The notes beneath the pieces are model-generated. The model was not told where the DNA came from. It was given only the letters and a program-made list of their open reading frames with translations, and did not search any database. Below, one piece after another: positions 45,825 to 55,366 of a stretch of DNA of 64,000 nucleotides (within the stretch, counting starts at the first letter, position 1; each line of letters opens with the position of its first letter). The stretch spans positions 3,286,001 to 3,350,000 of the forward strand of contig CP048685.1 in NCBI GenBank assembly GCA_015698285.1, given 5' to 3'. The position numbers and the translations under genes are program-made. This DNA comes from Candidatus Nitronauta litoralis (GTDB lineage Bacteria; Nitrospinota; Nitrospinia; Nitrospinales; Nitrospinaceae).

Positions 45825-46805
45825 GTGTTGTCCTACAAAACAGGTAGTTCTAAACGTTTATTTGCCGTAATTGCGTTTGCCTTGATCGGCTTTGCTCCGG
45901 TTTCCGTATTTGCGGCTGACTTTGAAGGGAATCTTGATTTTTTTAAGGGTTTTGATTGGGAGTCCGTTCATGAAGAAGTAAATAAAAATAATAATGAATC
46001 CAAAGGCCAATCCAATAAGCCCGGGGCGCAAACCAATAAAGGGCCATTTGAAGTTACGCAGACAACTGAAGTAACAATTCAGTTGGAAAAAAAGATGCCC
46101 GCAATGCAAGGGTCTAGTGACAAGCCATTCCTTGGGCCGGACCCAATGGAATCAGATTTTGAAGATGACCCCTTTGCAACTGAAGAGCAGGAAATCCCGG
46201 AGCTTAGTGATCCTCTTGAGGGTCTAAACCGGACTGTTTATAATTTTAACGATACCGTTTACGACAATCTGCTCAAGCCAGTGGCAGAGACTTACCGCGA
46301 TCTGCTTCACGAAGAAGTGCGCATAGCAGTTCGTAACTTGTTTAACAATGCATTGGCTCCTGTAAAGTTTGTCAGTAGTGTCGTCCAATTGAATCCCGGA
46401 AAAGCGGGCCGAGTTGTTGGGCGCACCCTCCTCAACACGGTTTTTGGTTGGGGTGGTATGCTGGACGTTGCGGGCCAGGAGTACGGTATCAAAGATGTGA
46501 ATGAGGATTTTAACCAGGCACTTGGGTATCACGGTGTCGGTTCGGGACCTTATATTGTCCTTCCCTTTTTAGGGCCCACGACTGCAAGAGGTGTTGCTGG
46601 CCGTGTGGTTGACTCCTTTCTGAGCCCGACTATCGTGGCGGCTCCCGGATTTGCAGTTGGGGCTGCATTGTCAGGTGGAAGGATTGTTAACGACACCTCC
46701 TTCAGAGTGGAAGACATAGAAACGCTGAAGAAGGAAGCCATCGACCCCTATATCAGCATGCGCGACTTCTATCATCAGTACACTGAAGGACAGGTTTTAA
46801 AATAA
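45825..46805 (+). CDS. MlaA/VacJ family protein without lipobox
   Basis: About 326 residues from the GTG at 45825, preceded by GGAGG at 45811-45815 (9-base spacing). This start gives a clean signal peptide (SKRLFAVIAFALIGFAPVSVFA, then ADFEG). The first ~125 mature residues are a variable acidic/Asn-rich linker; the VacJ domain follows (DPLEGLNRTVYNFNDTVYDNLLKP, RNLFNNALAPVKFVSSVVQ, FNQALGYHGVGSGPYIVLPF, and a C-terminal DPYISMRDFY). MlaA is the outer-membrane part of the Mla lipid transport system. Canonical MlaA is a lipoprotein; no lipobox Cys is visible here. mlaBCDEF are absent nearby. Confidence 0.85.
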   Translation: MLSYKTGSSKRLFAVIAFALIGFAPVSVFAADFEGNLDFFKGFDWESVHEEVNKNNNESKGQSNKPGAQTNKGPFEVTQTTEVTIQLEKKMPAMQGSSDKPFLGPDPMESDFEDDPFATEEQEIPELSDPLEGLNRTVYNFNDTVYDNLLKPVAETYRDLLHEEVRIAVRNLFNNALAPVKFVSSVVQLNPGKAGRVVGRTLLNTVFGWGGMLDVAGQEYGIKDVNEDFNQALGYHGVGSGPYIVLPFLGPTTARGVAGRVVDSFLSPTIVAAPGFAVGAALSGGRIVNDTSFRVEDIETLKKEAIDPYISMRDFYHQYTEGQVLK

Positions 46806-46857
46806 ATTAAAAATTGATTTATTCCCAACTTGTCTCTTTCTACTGATCTTTCTTTTA

Positions 46858-46900
46858 GGTATCCTGCCAATGTTTTTAACAAACATACAGGCAGGATACC
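46858..46900 (+). promoter_or_regulatory. hairpin enclosing the ribosome site of the YyaL-like gene
   Basis: GGTATCCTGCC (46858-46868) is the exact inverse of GGCAGGATACC (46890-46900), and inside it ATGTTT (46870-46875) pairs with AAACAT (46881-46886). The 3' arm contains the only Shine-Dalgarno-like GCAGGA and ends at the base before the TTG start at 46901. There is no T-run after it, so it does not look like a plain terminator. It could block translation or be an attenuator. Confidence 0.6.
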
Positions 46901-49087
46901 TTGAACAACTCCCCTGAAAATTCCAATCGGCTGGCAAATGAGACCAGTCTCTATCTTCTCCAGCACGCTCACCAACCAGTAAACTGGTACCCCTGGGGCC
47001 AGGAAGCCCTTGAAAAAGCCAAGCAAGAGAATAAACCCATCTTCCTCAGCATTGGGTATTCGGCTTGTCACTGGTGTCATGTCATGGCACATGAATCATT
47101 CGATAATGAAGAAATTGCCCGGTTGATGAACGATTGGTTTATCAATATAAAGGTCGATCGTGAGGAACGGCCCGACATTGATGCTGTCTATATGAAATCA
47201 ATTGTAGCCATGAATGGGCACGGTGGTTGGCCCATGAGTGTGTTTTTGACTCCTGCCCAGAAACCTTACCTAGGTGGAACCTACTATCCTCCTGAGGCAA
47301 GACACAATCGTCCTGGCTTTCCCCAGGTTCTTAAACAGGCCCATGATCTTTTTCATAACAAAACGCAACAGATCGAATCACAGGCGGCAAAAGTGATAAA
47401 GAAAATTGAAGAGCCCATACCTTTGCCAGATCCAAAAGGTCACTCAGCGGATACAGTGATCCAGGCTGCAGTGGATCTCCTGATGGAACGGTTTGATGAA
47501 AAGTTTGGAGGTTTTGGGAACGGAATGAAATTCCCGGAACCTATGGTTTACAGCCTGCTCCTCCGGCATTGGGTGAAATCGGGGCAAAACAGTTCGATTG
47601 AAATGATAGACCGAAGTCTGACGCAAATGGCAGGTGGTGGCATTTATGACCAGATTGGTGGTGGCTTTCATCGCTATTCAACCGACAGGGAATGGCGCGT
47701 GCCGCATTTTGAAAAGATGCTTTATGACAATGCTTTGATGGCACGCCTCTATCTGGAAACCTGTCAGGCTACCCGTCAAGATCTATATCGTGAAATCCCA
47801 TTAGAAATTTTTGAATATATCGACCGTGAAATGACTTCTTCAGCCGGCGGGTTTTATGCCAGCCAGGATGCGGACACGGAAGCAGGGGAGGGACACTTTT
47901 TTACCTGGGAATTAAAAGAAGTTCTTGATTTGCTCGGACCACGACATGCAAAAGTGTTTGCACGTGCTTATGGCATGACACCCGGAGGAAATTTTGAGAA
48001 GCGGAATGTCCTGTTCCGTGCGGTTGACCCTGAAACCATTTCCAAAGAAGAAGGGATGGCTATTTTTGAAGTTGACCATTCCCTTAAAAAAGCAAAAGAA
48101 ACCCTGTTCGAGGCAAGGAGTAAAAGACAGAGGCCAACCCGCGATAACAAAATAATCGCGTCCTGGAATGGCATGATGATTTCGGCTCTTGCATTTGGTT
48201 CCCGGGTTTTGAATAACCCCGAATTAAAGAACCGGAGCATTAAATGTGCTGATTATCTTTGGGACACCCTTTGGGATGGAAAGTGCCTGAAGAGAGTAAT
48301 AATGGAAGGTGAAGCTAAATACGATGCCTGCCTGGAAGATTGTGCTCATTTGCTCGATGGATTTTTGAACTTGTATGAAGCAACCTTTGACCTGAAGTGG
48401 ATCGATCGCTGTGAGTCTTTGGCCCAATATACAATTGAAGAATTTTCTGACCAGAAAGAGGGCGGTTTTTTTATGACGGGTAATCATCACGAAGGATTGA
48501 TCACCCGACTCAAACCTGGGGCCGACGAGGCAATCCCATCAGCAAATGCTGTTGCGGCCCTGGCCTTTTTAAAACTTGGCGTTGTTACGGGAAATTCGAA
48601 TTTTACAAAGCAGGGGCGTGGGGTTCTGGATTCGTTTCGGGCAGAAATGGAGAACCGGCCAGCAGCTCATCTTGGCTTGTTGGCGGCCCAGGATTTCGAT
48701 TCCGGTTCCCTCACCGAAATTGTTGTGAGCGGCCCAACTTCGGGGACGGACCATGAAGAGCTCATGGACCGTATATACCAGGACTTTCGACCCTCGAAAG
48801 TTGTTGTCGGATATCCCGGTGCTGATGAGGAGAAGCGTGTACCCCTTTCACAGGATCGGGGACCCATTATGGGTAAATCTACTGTGTACTTATGTCAAAA
48901 ACAAACCTGTCATCCCCCAGTTACATCAGCCGAAGATCTGGATTCCCAATTAACCAGACCGCCAATTATCCAACTGAATATTTATGATCAGGAAGGTGCG
49001 ACTAAAGACATGGAGAAGAAAGAGCAGGAACAATTCCTGAATGCCATGTCGCAAATCTTCAAATTTTCAGGGTTGGATAAAAAATAG
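46901..49087 (+). CDS. thioredoxin-domain protein of the YyaL/DUF255 (SPATA20-like) family
   Basis: A 728-residue protein. Residues ~8-160 are a DUF255 thioredoxin-like domain ([21 protein letters not shown], then [18 protein letters not shown] with a C-x-x-C). The rest resembles six-hairpin (alpha/alpha)6 sugar-processing folds ([48 protein letters not shown]). The family is widespread and uncharacterised in bacteria. It starts at a TTG right after a long hairpin. Cytoplasmic by lack of signal peptide. Confidence 0.92.
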   Translation: MNNSPENSNRLANETSLYLLQHAHQPVNWYPWGQEALEKAKQENKPIFLSIGYSACHWCHVMAHESFDNEEIARLMNDWFINIKVDREERPDIDAVYMKSIVAMNGHGGWPMSVFLTPAQKPYLGGTYYPPEARHNRPGFPQVLKQAHDLFHNKTQQIESQAAKVIKKIEEPIPLPDPKGHSADTVIQAAVDLLMERFDEKFGGFGNGMKFPEPMVYSLLLRHWVKSGQNSSIEMIDRSLTQMAGGGIYDQIGGGFHRYSTDREWRVPHFEKMLYDNALMARLYLETCQATRQDLYREIPLEIFEYIDREMTSSAGGFYASQDADTEAGEGHFFTWELKEVLDLLGPRHAKVFARAYGMTPGGNFEKRNVLFRAVDPETISKEEGMAIFEVDHSLKKAKETLFEARSKRQRPTRDNKIIASWNGMMISALAFGSRVLNNPELKNRSIKCADYLWDTLWDGKCLKRVIMEGEAKYDACLEDCAHLLDGFLNLYEATFDLKWIDRCESLAQYTIEEFSDQKEGGFFMTGNHHEGLITRLKPGADEAIPSANAVAALAFLKLGVVTGNSNFTKQGRGVLDSFRAEMENRPAAHLGLLAAQDFDSGSLTEIVVSGPTSGTDHEELMDRIYQDFRPSKVVVGYPGADEEKRVPLSQDRGPIMGKSTVYLCQKQTCHPPVTSAEDLDSQLTRPPIIQLNIYDQEGATKDMEKKEQEQFLNAMSQIFKFSGLDKK

Positions 49088-49090
49088 CTT

Positions 49091-49558
49091 TTAGAACTCC
49101 ACCTCGTACACGTGGTACCCCGCATGTTTCATACCAAGATGTGAATATACTTTTCGTCCCGGACTGTTTTCCTCTTCAACATATAGCCGCAAACCCCTGA
49201 CGGATTCGTTTTTTCTTGCAAGGCTCTCTATATATCTGTATATGCCGGTGAAGACCCCCTGCCTTCTATAATCTCTTTGGACATAAACACTTTGTAACCA
49301 CCAGAGTTCACCATTCCTCCAGTCGCTCCATTCATAGGTAATCATTGCCTGACCAATTACCTGGCCTCTGGATTCCGCAACAAAATATTGGCAACGCTCT
49401 GGTCTCTCCAGACCGCCAACAACTCCGGCCATAATGGTGCTGTTGTCCAGTTCTTTTCCTTCGGTTTCCTTTGCCAGAAGTTGATTAAACTCTGCCAATA
49501 CCGCTGCATCATTCTTGCAGCCAATTCTAATTTTAATTTCTGGATGAGCTTGAGTCAT
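49091..49558 (-). CDS. GNAT-family N-acetyltransferase
   Basis: A 155-residue GNAT protein. The acetyl-CoA binding segment is VYVQRDYRRQGVFTGIYRYIE, and the C-terminal strand carries GLRLYVEEENSPGRKVYSHLGMKHAGYHVYEVEF. It transfers an acetyl group to an unknown amine. Its ATG overlaps the FMN reductase stop by 4 bases (ATGA), so they are translated from one message. Confidence 0.88.
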   Translation of the reverse strand: MTQAHPEIKIRIGCKNDAAVLAEFNQLLAKETEGKELDNSTIMAGVVGGLERPERCQYFVAESRGQVIGQAMITYEWSDWRNGELWWLQSVYVQRDYRRQGVFTGIYRYIESLARKNESVRGLRLYVEEENSPGRKVYSHLGMKHAGYHVYEVEF

Positions 49559-50082
49559 AACCGATTGGATGTGTGAATTAGCAGTGCGTCAATCATTTCA
49601 TTGATACGCTCATTAATTGTTTCGTTTATAAGCGCACCGTCCTTAAAGTCTTCATAAGTGGTGTAGACAGCAGGCTGAACCGTAACCACCCGGGCTTCAA
49701 AAGCAAGTATACGACTCAAATCTCCCAGAGCCATATAGGAACGGTTGCCTCCAGCATTACAAATTGTGGCAGATACCTTGTTTTCCATGGCACCAGCTGT
49801 CAGGTCAATAAAGTTCTTTAAAGGGCCCGAAACTGAAAAACAGTAAACAGGCATTCCCCATATATAGCCCTGGGCATCTTCCATCTTTTTATAGGCTTTT
49901 TGTGTGTCCTCGTTGTATTGCGCAAGGGAACGGCCATCGCAAAAAGGTAAGTCTAAATGACGCAGATCGAGGATCTCATGGCCTTTACCACGTTTCTGAA
50001 GTTCATCAGCAGCATGTTGGATAACCACTGATGTTTTTGAATTTGGATTCAGGCTTCCCTGGATTAATAGTATTGAATTCAT
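49555..50082 (-). CDS. NADPH-dependent FMN reductase-family flavoprotein
   Basis: A 175-residue flavodoxin-like protein. It opens ILLIQGSLNPNSKTSVVIQ (phosphate loop), then RHLDLPFCDGR and WGMPVYCFSVSGPLKNFIDL, typical of the NADPH-dependent FMN reductase / azoreductase family. It would reduce flavins, quinones or chromate-like substrates. It lies between rocD (31-base gap) and the GNAT gene (4-base overlap). Substrate unknown. Confidence 0.87.
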   Translation of the reverse strand: MNSILLIQGSLNPNSKTSVVIQHAADELQKRGKGHEILDLRHLDLPFCDGRSLAQYNEDTQKAYKKMEDAQGYIWGMPVYCFSVSGPLKNFIDLTAGAMENKVSATICNAGGNRSYMALGDLSRILAFEARVVTVQPAVYTTYEDFKDGALINETINERINEMIDALLIHTSNRL

Positions 50083-50113
50083 AGGGCCTCAATTATTTAA
50101 TTTGAAAAGTTTA

Positions 50114-51316
50114 TCACGGCCCGGTCAGTACCTTTGACAACCTTTCAAGTACCCAGTCGATTTCCTGACTTTCAATGACCAGGGGAGGGGCCACGCGCAG
50201 TACATGAGTGTGAGTTTCCTTACAGAGAAGGCCCTGTTCCATGAGGGTTTCACAAAATCTCCTGGCTCCACCGGCTTCAGGATGCAGTTCAATGCCTATT
50301 AATAAACCGCGCCCTCTCACTTCCTTGATATGGGGAGAGGAAATATTCTTCAATTCATTTAAAAAGTAATTTCCCATCTTTTCAGAGTTTTCGATTAGCC
50401 CTTCTTCAACCAATACCTTGAGGGCCTCCCGGGCAACTGCGCAGGCAAGCGGATTACCACCAAAGGTACTTCCATGGTCACCCGGATTAAAAACCCCAAG
50501 TGCCTCCTGGTTGGACAATACAGCCGACACTGGATAGAAACCACCGGATAAGGCTTTCCCGATCACGGTCAGGTCGGCTTCAATCCCTTCGTGTTCTTCT
50601 GCAAACAACTTTCCTGTCCTGCCCAGGCCAGTCTGGATTTCATCCAGTACCATGAGAACCTTGTTTTCATCGCAGAGTTTTCTTGCCTCTTTTAAATACC
50701 CATCGGGGGGAAGGATCACTCCACCTTCGCCCTGAATGGGTTCTGCCAGAAAGGCCACAGTATTTGGAGTTATCGCATTTCGTAGTGCCTGTGCATCTCC
50801 GAATGGGACTGTGATAAAGCCGGGTGTAAATGGTGCGAACCCTGTTTTGTACTGTTCCTCAGTACTGAAGCTGATTACAGTAAGGGTTCGTCCGTGGAAA
50901 TTATTATGACAAACGATGATCTCGGCTTTTCCATATGGAATATTTTTATACTGATAGCCCCATTTTCGAGCTGCTTTTATGGCAGTTTCAACCGCTTCTG
51001 CTCCACTGTTCATGGGAAGAATCCGGTGCGACCCGGTTAATTCACAAATTTCTTCGTAAAATTTACCCAGTTGGTCATGTCTAAAAGCCCTTGAAACCAA
51101 AGTCAGTTTTTCTGTCTGCCGAATAAGGGCGTTTTTAATCCGGGGATGGCAATGTCCTTGATTGACCGCTGAATAGGCTGCCAGGCAGTCCAGATATTTT
51201 CGCCCATCTGTATCCCAAACCCAGACTCCTTTGCCACGTGTCAAAACCACATCCAGAGGGCGATAATTGTTTGCGCCCCAATTTTCCTCAAGCTCGATAT
51301 AATCTGTTGTGTTCAT
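50114..51316 (-). CDS. rocD: ornithine aminotransferase (acetylornithine aminotransferase-like)
   Basis: A 400-residue class III aminotransferase. RocD-like signals include the N-terminal [71 protein letters not shown] and the PLP Lys in [14 protein letters not shown]. It swaps ornithine's delta-amino group with 2-oxoglutarate to give glutamate semialdehyde. Acetylornithine aminotransferases are close relatives, so ArgD cannot be wholly excluded, though the N-terminal block favours RocD. It heads a group with the flavoprotein and GNAT genes. Confidence 0.9.
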   Translation of the reverse strand: MNTTDYIELEENWGANNYRPLDVVLTRGKGVWVWDTDGRKYLDCLAAYSAVNQGHCHPRIKNALIRQTEKLTLVSRAFRHDQLGKFYEEICELTGSHRILPMNSGAEAVETAIKAARKWGYQYKNIPYGKAEIIVCHNNFHGRTLTVISFSTEEQYKTGFAPFTPGFITVPFGDAQALRNAITPNTVAFLAEPIQGEGGVILPPDGYLKEARKLCDENKVLMVLDEIQTGLGRTGKLFAEEHEGIEADLTVIGKALSGGFYPVSAVLSNQEALGVFNPGDHGSTFGGNPLACAVAREALKVLVEEGLIENSEKMGNYFLNELKNISSPHIKEVRGRGLLIGIELHPEAGGARRFCETLMEQGLLCKETHTHVLRVAPPLVIESQEIDWVLERLSKVLTGP

Positions 51317-51416
51317 ATTAACCTCTTGTTTTTGGTGTGGATTTGGAAAAATATTCTACTTTCAGTTTATCATTCAGGAAGGGGATGAAAACACCCTGCA
51401 GAAACATAAATTAGCG

Positions 51417-51446
51417 TTGATAATTCAAGGTTTTGTTAGGTATAAT
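51417..51446 (+). promoter_or_regulatory. strong sigma-70 promoter
   Basis: TTGATA (51417-51422), an 18-base spacer, then a perfect TATAAT (51441-51446). It is the best promoter in the window. A transcript from about 51453 would have a ~145-base leader before the PCP_red-Cld gene at 51598. Confidence 0.7.
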
Positions 51447-51597
51447 CGGATAATCCGAAAACCCACGTCTAATAAAGACTTGGGCCGCTTGCATACAATT
51501 TTGTAAAAGGGAAGGCTGGCCACTTGCTCGCTGGTACCTTTTGAAAAGCCAGGATAAATCTTAAATGTTTAAAAACCTATTTTCCTAAGGGATAGTT

Positions 51598-52548
51598 ATG
51601 GCCATTGATGACAAAGAGCTAGAAACTCTGATGCCGGCTCTCACCGTAGATTGGACCGAAGACGCCAAAGCCCGTATGTTGAATGTTCCTTTTTTCGTTC
51701 GCAAGAGTGTGGTGCGAGGCATCGAAACCTTTGCCAAGGAAAAGGGGTTGGACCTTATAGATGATGCGGTGGTCTCCAGAGCAAGACAGGAAAGAGAAGG
51801 TGCCGCCATTGAAGCACGACAGGCGGAACGAACAGCACAAGTTGAGGAGGGAAAAGAAGTTAAACGGCAATATGTCAATTTCAGTTTTTATAAACTGGAC
51901 CCAGCGTTCCGTCGTCAGCCCAAAGAAGTACGTGAACGTGCGAGGCAGGAGTTCATTGACTTGCTGACTGATATTGACAGCGAAGGTAACATGATCATGA
52001 TCTGCTATACGCTTATTGGTGTTAGAGCCGATGCGGATTTGATGCTCTGGAGGATTTCATACGAGATGGAAGACTTCCAGAAAATGAGCACCCGGATGTA
52101 TCAAACGGAACTTGGCAAGTGGCTTATCACAACCGATTCCTATCTATCCCAGACAAAGCGGTCCATGTATATGGACACATTGAATCCTGAACATGAGGAA
52201 GATAGAACTCATATCATTCCCGGAAAGGCTAAATACCTGTTCATTTATCCTTTCGTAAAGAAACGTGAGTGGTACCTGTTGACCAAGCACACCCGGCAGG
52301 GAATCATGGATGAGCATATTTTTGTCGGCAATAAATACCCATCAGTAAAGTTGAACACCACCTACTGCTTTGGATTAGACGACTATGAGTTCGTCGTGGC
52401 GTTTGAAAGTGATGAACCAGGTGATTTTGTTGACCTTGTCATGGACTTGCGTGAAACTGAAGGTAGTCGGTTTACTGAAAAGGACACCCCAATTTATACT
52501 TGTACTGCAATGGCTCCGGAAGATGCCGTAAACGCACTTGGAATTTAA
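51598..52548 (+). CDS. chlorite dismutase-family (HemQ-like) protein with N-terminal PCP_red domain
   Basis: A 316-residue protein. Residues ~14-62 (LTVDWTEDAKARMLNVPFFVR...) resemble the PCP_red helical domain of light-independent protochlorophyllide reductase subunit B. Residues ~70-85 are a charged linker. Residues ~88-312 are a chlorite dismutase / coproheme decarboxylase fold with KREWYLLTKHTRQGIMDEH (likely haem-binding His) and TTYCFGLDDYEFVVAFE. I cannot align an Arg to the distal-Arg position of true chlorite dismutases, so chlorite breakdown is doubtful. AAGGG lies 7 bases before the ATG. It has its own promoter and terminator and looks monocistronic. Confidence 0.85.
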   Translation: MAIDDKELETLMPALTVDWTEDAKARMLNVPFFVRKSVVRGIETFAKEKGLDLIDDAVVSRARQEREGAAIEARQAERTAQVEEGKEVKRQYVNFSFYKLDPAFRRQPKEVRERARQEFIDLLTDIDSEGNMIMICYTLIGVRADADLMLWRISYEMEDFQKMSTRMYQTELGKWLITTDSYLSQTKRSMYMDTLNPEHEEDRTHIIPGKAKYLFIYPFVKKREWYLLTKHTRQGIMDEHIFVGNKYPSVKLNTTYCFGLDDYEFVVAFESDEPGDFVDLVMDLRETEGSRFTEKDTPIYTCTAMAPEDAVNALGI

Positions 52549-52611
52549 TTTCAGGGGCCAAAGGGTAGCAGTAACAAAAAAGTTTTAAGTAAGAAACAAA
52601 TGGTAAACTTT

Positions 52612-52645
52612 AAAAAGCCGCTCTGTTTTCAGGGTGGCTTTTTTA
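52612..52645 (+). terminator. intrinsic terminator
   Basis: AAAAAGCC (52612-52619) pairs with GGCTTTTT (52636-52643); the stem continues inward with G-T and G-C pairs to a TTTT loop, and a T-run follows. It ends the chlorite-dismutase-family transcript. Confidence 0.88.
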
Positions 52646-52683
52646 TTAATTGGCGATAGTTTTTAGATTAATATTTGGAAACC

Positions 52684-52923
52684 ATGCAGGATAAACGTTA
52701 TATAGTGGTAGGAGACCATTTGACAGATGAAGACGGGTCTCCCCATTTTGTTGAGCCTTTGGAATTGTGCAGGCTTTATAAAATTGACCCAAGCCAGGCG
52801 GTTCTGGTTGACCGGCGTCATCATACTTATCGAATTATCATGCGCAAATATCCTGAGCTTCCTGTTTTATTGCCGAGGCAGGATGGAGATTATAGTCTCC
52901 AGAAAAATAATAGATTAAAGTGA
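52684..52923 (+). CDS. small hypothetical protein
   Basis: About 79 residues from the ATG at 52684, with GGAA about 5 bases upstream; a TTG at 52675 would add three residues. The sequence is polar (YIVVGDHLTDEDGSPHFVEP, VLVDRRHHTYRIIMRKYPEL) without signal peptide or membrane helix. I do not recognise it. It follows a terminator and converges with the J-MORN gene 2 bases away. Confidence 0.5.
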   Translation: MQDKRYIVVGDHLTDEDGSPHFVEPLELCRLYKIDPSQAVLVDRRHHTYRIIMRKYPELPVLLPRQDGDYSLQKNNRLK

Positions 52924-52925
52924 AA

Positions 52926-53621
52926 TCAGCGTTGGTCGATGAGATAGCCGCCTTCCCAAAGCCCGGCATAAACTTTTCCAGACGCCAATATGTGAGCACC
53001 TTCTCCATGGGGCAGATCATTTTCGAACTGGCCTATATAGCGGTCACCGTTAGCATATTTATAGGTTCCCTGCCCACACATCCGGTCTTCGCGAAATTCG
53101 CCATTAAAAGTATCACCGTTAGAAAAGGATAATTTGCCCTGACCGTGTGGTTTCCCGCAATCGAATTGTCCGGTATAAATTGTACCGTCGCTTGAGGTGT
53201 ACACCCCCATACCCTGAGGGATCTCACCGCGCATCTGGCCCTCGTATCGATCACCATTAGGCCATTCCCTGTAAAAATAACCCGGGACATGGTCGTGTTC
53301 GCGGACTGTCGACGTTTGTCCTTCAGGATTTCCTTTATCAAATGAAGAAGTTGAAGCGGTTTCCGTTGTTGCGCTCTGAAAACTGGTATCAGGCTGGTCA
53401 GCCGCATATCGGCCTTTCTCATGATTTTTAAAATGCTCTTCCAGTTTTTTGAAAGCGTCTGTGATTTTTTGAAATTGCTCGTGCGCCTTCTTTTGAAGGT
53501 GATGAGCATCTTCGGGGAAACGGTCCGGATGCCATTTCTTTGCCTGAAATTTATATGCCCGTTTTATATCCTCGAATGAGCTTTCGGGAGGCAGACCTAA
53601 TATTTCGAATGAACGGCGCAA
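52926..53621 (-). CDS. J-domain protein with C-terminal MORN repeats
   Basis: A 231-residue protein from a TTG with GAGGAAA about 8 bases upstream. Residues ~2-66 are a DnaJ J-domain including the HPD tripeptide (KKWHPDRFP). A polar linker follows to ~110. Residues ~115-228 are about five MORN repeats (NGDRYEGQMRGEIPQGMGVY, GTIYTGQFDCGKPHGQGKL, GDRYIGQFENDLPHGEG). J-domains recruit and stimulate DnaK; MORN repeats commonly bind lipid or protein surfaces. The fusion suggests bringing DnaK to a membrane or a partner, which is inference. It lies 71 bases beyond accD's stop side, same strand. Confidence 0.88.
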   Translation of the reverse strand: MRRSFEILGLPPESSFEDIKRAYKFQAKKWHPDRFPEDAHHLQKKAHEQFQKITDAFKKLEEHFKNHEKGRYAADQPDTSFQSATTETASTSSFDKGNPEGQTSTVREHDHVPGYFYREWPNGDRYEGQMRGEIPQGMGVYTSSDGTIYTGQFDCGKPHGQGKLSFSNGDTFNGEFREDRMCGQGTYKYANGDRYIGQFENDLPHGEGAHILASGKVYAGLWEGGYLIDQR

Positions 53622-53692
53622 GAATCTTTCCTCAAAAGTTTAAGAATAATGCTATCAGATAAACCGTTTTTTAAGAAGAAAAAGGGCGAGAA

Positions 53693-54556
53693 TCAAGACC
53701 TTAGAGATTCGATAGGAGTGTTTTTAAGGAGGGAAAGAAGCCGGTTTAATGTAGAGCGGAGCTCGCGCCGGTGCACGACCTGATCGATTAATCCGTGTTC
53801 CAGAAGGAATTCTGCCGTTTGGAATCCTTCCGGCAGCTTTTGCTTGATCGTTTGTTCAATGACCCGTTTGCCCGCAAAACCTACCGTCGCACCTGGTTCG
53901 GCCAGGATTATATCTCCAAGAAAAGCAAAGCTGGCTGAAACGCCTCCTGTCGTGGGATCTGTCAGTATAGAAATGTAGGGAAGGCCGTTTTCGGAAAGTC
54001 GGTTGAGGGCAGTGGAGGTCTTGGCCATTTGCATAAGAGAAAAAATACCCTCCTGCATACGAGCCCCTCCTGAACAGTTCACAATGATCATGGCGTGTTT
54101 TTCCTGAATGGCTCGTTCGATAGCACGGGTGATTTTTTCACCTACCACCGAGCCCATACTGCCACCCATGAACTTAAACTGGAACACGCAAATTTCGACG
54201 TGATGATCCCCGATCATTCCTGTGCCTGACAATACAGAATCCTTGCCGGGGTTATCCCGTAGTGCAGATTTAAGACGATCTTTATATTTTTTTACGTCTT
54301 TAAATTTAAGTGGATCACCGGAAACAAGATTCCCGTCATGCTCAATAAATGAACCCGGGTTCAATAATTGCTCAACCCGTTCACCCGCACTGATCCTGAA
54401 ATGATAATCGCATTTTGGGCAAACGCTGGAGTTCTCTTCCAGGTCAATTTGGTAAAGCTGTTCCTTACAGCGCTTACATTCAACCCAGTTTTGAGTGGGT
54501 TTCGGGATTTTTTTCCCGATTCCCGCTTTGGATTTAAATTTATCAATCCAGGACAT
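53693..54556 (-). CDS. accD: acetyl-CoA carboxylase carboxyltransferase beta subunit
   Basis: A 287-residue AccD. The N-terminal C4 zinc finger (WVECKRCKEQLY...VCPKCDYH) is followed by the carboxyltransferase fold with VNCSGGARMQEGIFSLMQM and DPTTGGVSASFAFLGDII. With AccA it carboxylates acetyl-CoA using carboxybiotin in fatty-acid synthesis. It follows pssA with a 55-base gap, so phospholipid-related genes sit together. accA is elsewhere. Confidence 0.95.
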   Translation of the reverse strand: MSWIDKFKSKAGIGKKIPKPTQNWVECKRCKEQLYQIDLEENSSVCPKCDYHFRISAGERVEQLLNPGSFIEHDGNLVSGDPLKFKDVKKYKDRLKSALRDNPGKDSVLSGTGMIGDHHVEICVFQFKFMGGSMGSVVGEKITRAIERAIQEKHAMIIVNCSGGARMQEGIFSLMQMAKTSTALNRLSENGLPYISILTDPTTGGVSASFAFLGDIILAEPGATVGFAGKRVIEQTIKQKLPEGFQTAEFLLEHGLIDQVVHRRELRSTLNRLLSLLKNTPIESLRS

Positions 54557-54611
54557 TTTTAATTCCAGTTATAAAGAATCCCCTTATTACCAGGGACAAA
54601 ATTAAGATTAA

Positions 54612-55364
54612 TTATTTGGGATCGACACCCTGTTGCTGTGGAGCATTTGAGCTTTGGGCAACAGATTTCAGAAAAAGGAATGGTCCGCTTAAAAGATAGA
54701 GCCCGGTAATAATGAACAGGGCGATCTTGGGGACAGTGGCAAAGGCGTAAAGAACGAGCACAATAAAAAGGAAACGGGTAAAAGGGACTCTCTTTTTAAA
54801 CTCAAGTTGTTTGAATGCCGGGTATTTAAGATTGCTCACCATTAAAAAAGCGAGGCAGTAAACAACGCCAACCATTATTATAGGATCGAGTTTTGTAAAG
54901 AAAAGGTCTTCAAACGCGATAATGATTGATGAGATAACCGCTGCGGCTGCTGGAATTGGCAGACCCAGAAAGTTATTCCCCAGAAGATCGGGCTTTGTGA
55001 CATTAAAACGCGCCAGACGTAAAGCTCCGCATAGAAGAAAAAGAAAAGCCGCCATCCAGCCCAGGTGACCAAAGGGCTTTAAAACCCAGGCGTATGTCAG
55101 AAATGCCGGTGCCATGCCAAAGGAAATTACATCTGCAAGAGAATCGTATTGGACTCCAAAGGCGCTTGATGTTTTGGTCAGACGGGCTACCCGACCATCG
55201 AGACCATCAAAGACCATGGCAATCAGGATGGCGACTGCTGCCACATCAAATTTGTCTTCCATCGTGGCAATAAAGGCGTAAAACCCGCAGAACACCCCAC
55301 AAGTTGTTAAAAGACTGGGTAGGATATAGATGCCTTTTTTTAACTGTACCCGATTAACCTTCAT
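54612..55364 (-). CDS. pssA: CDP-diacylglycerol--serine O-phosphatidyltransferase
   Basis: A 250-residue membrane enzyme that makes phosphatidylserine from CDP-diacylglycerol and serine. The CDP-alcohol phosphotransferase signature DGLDGRVARLTKTSSAFGVQ..D..AD is intact, and several hydrophobic helices follow. It starts 2 bases after psd ends, so the two are one operon; together they make phosphatidylethanolamine. The C-terminus is short and Gln-rich. Confidence 0.95.
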   Translation of the reverse strand: MKVNRVQLKKGIYILPSLLTTCGVFCGFYAFIATMEDKFDVAAVAILIAMVFDGLDGRVARLTKTSSAFGVQYDSLADVISFGMAPAFLTYAWVLKPFGHLGWMAAFLFLLCGALRLARFNVTKPDLLGNNFLGLPIPAAAAVISSIIIAFEDLFFTKLDPIIMVGVVYCLAFLMVSNLKYPAFKQLEFKKRVPFTRFLFIVLVLYAFATVPKIALFIITGLYLLSGPFLFLKSVAQSSNAPQQQGVDPK

Positions 55365-55366
55365 CC

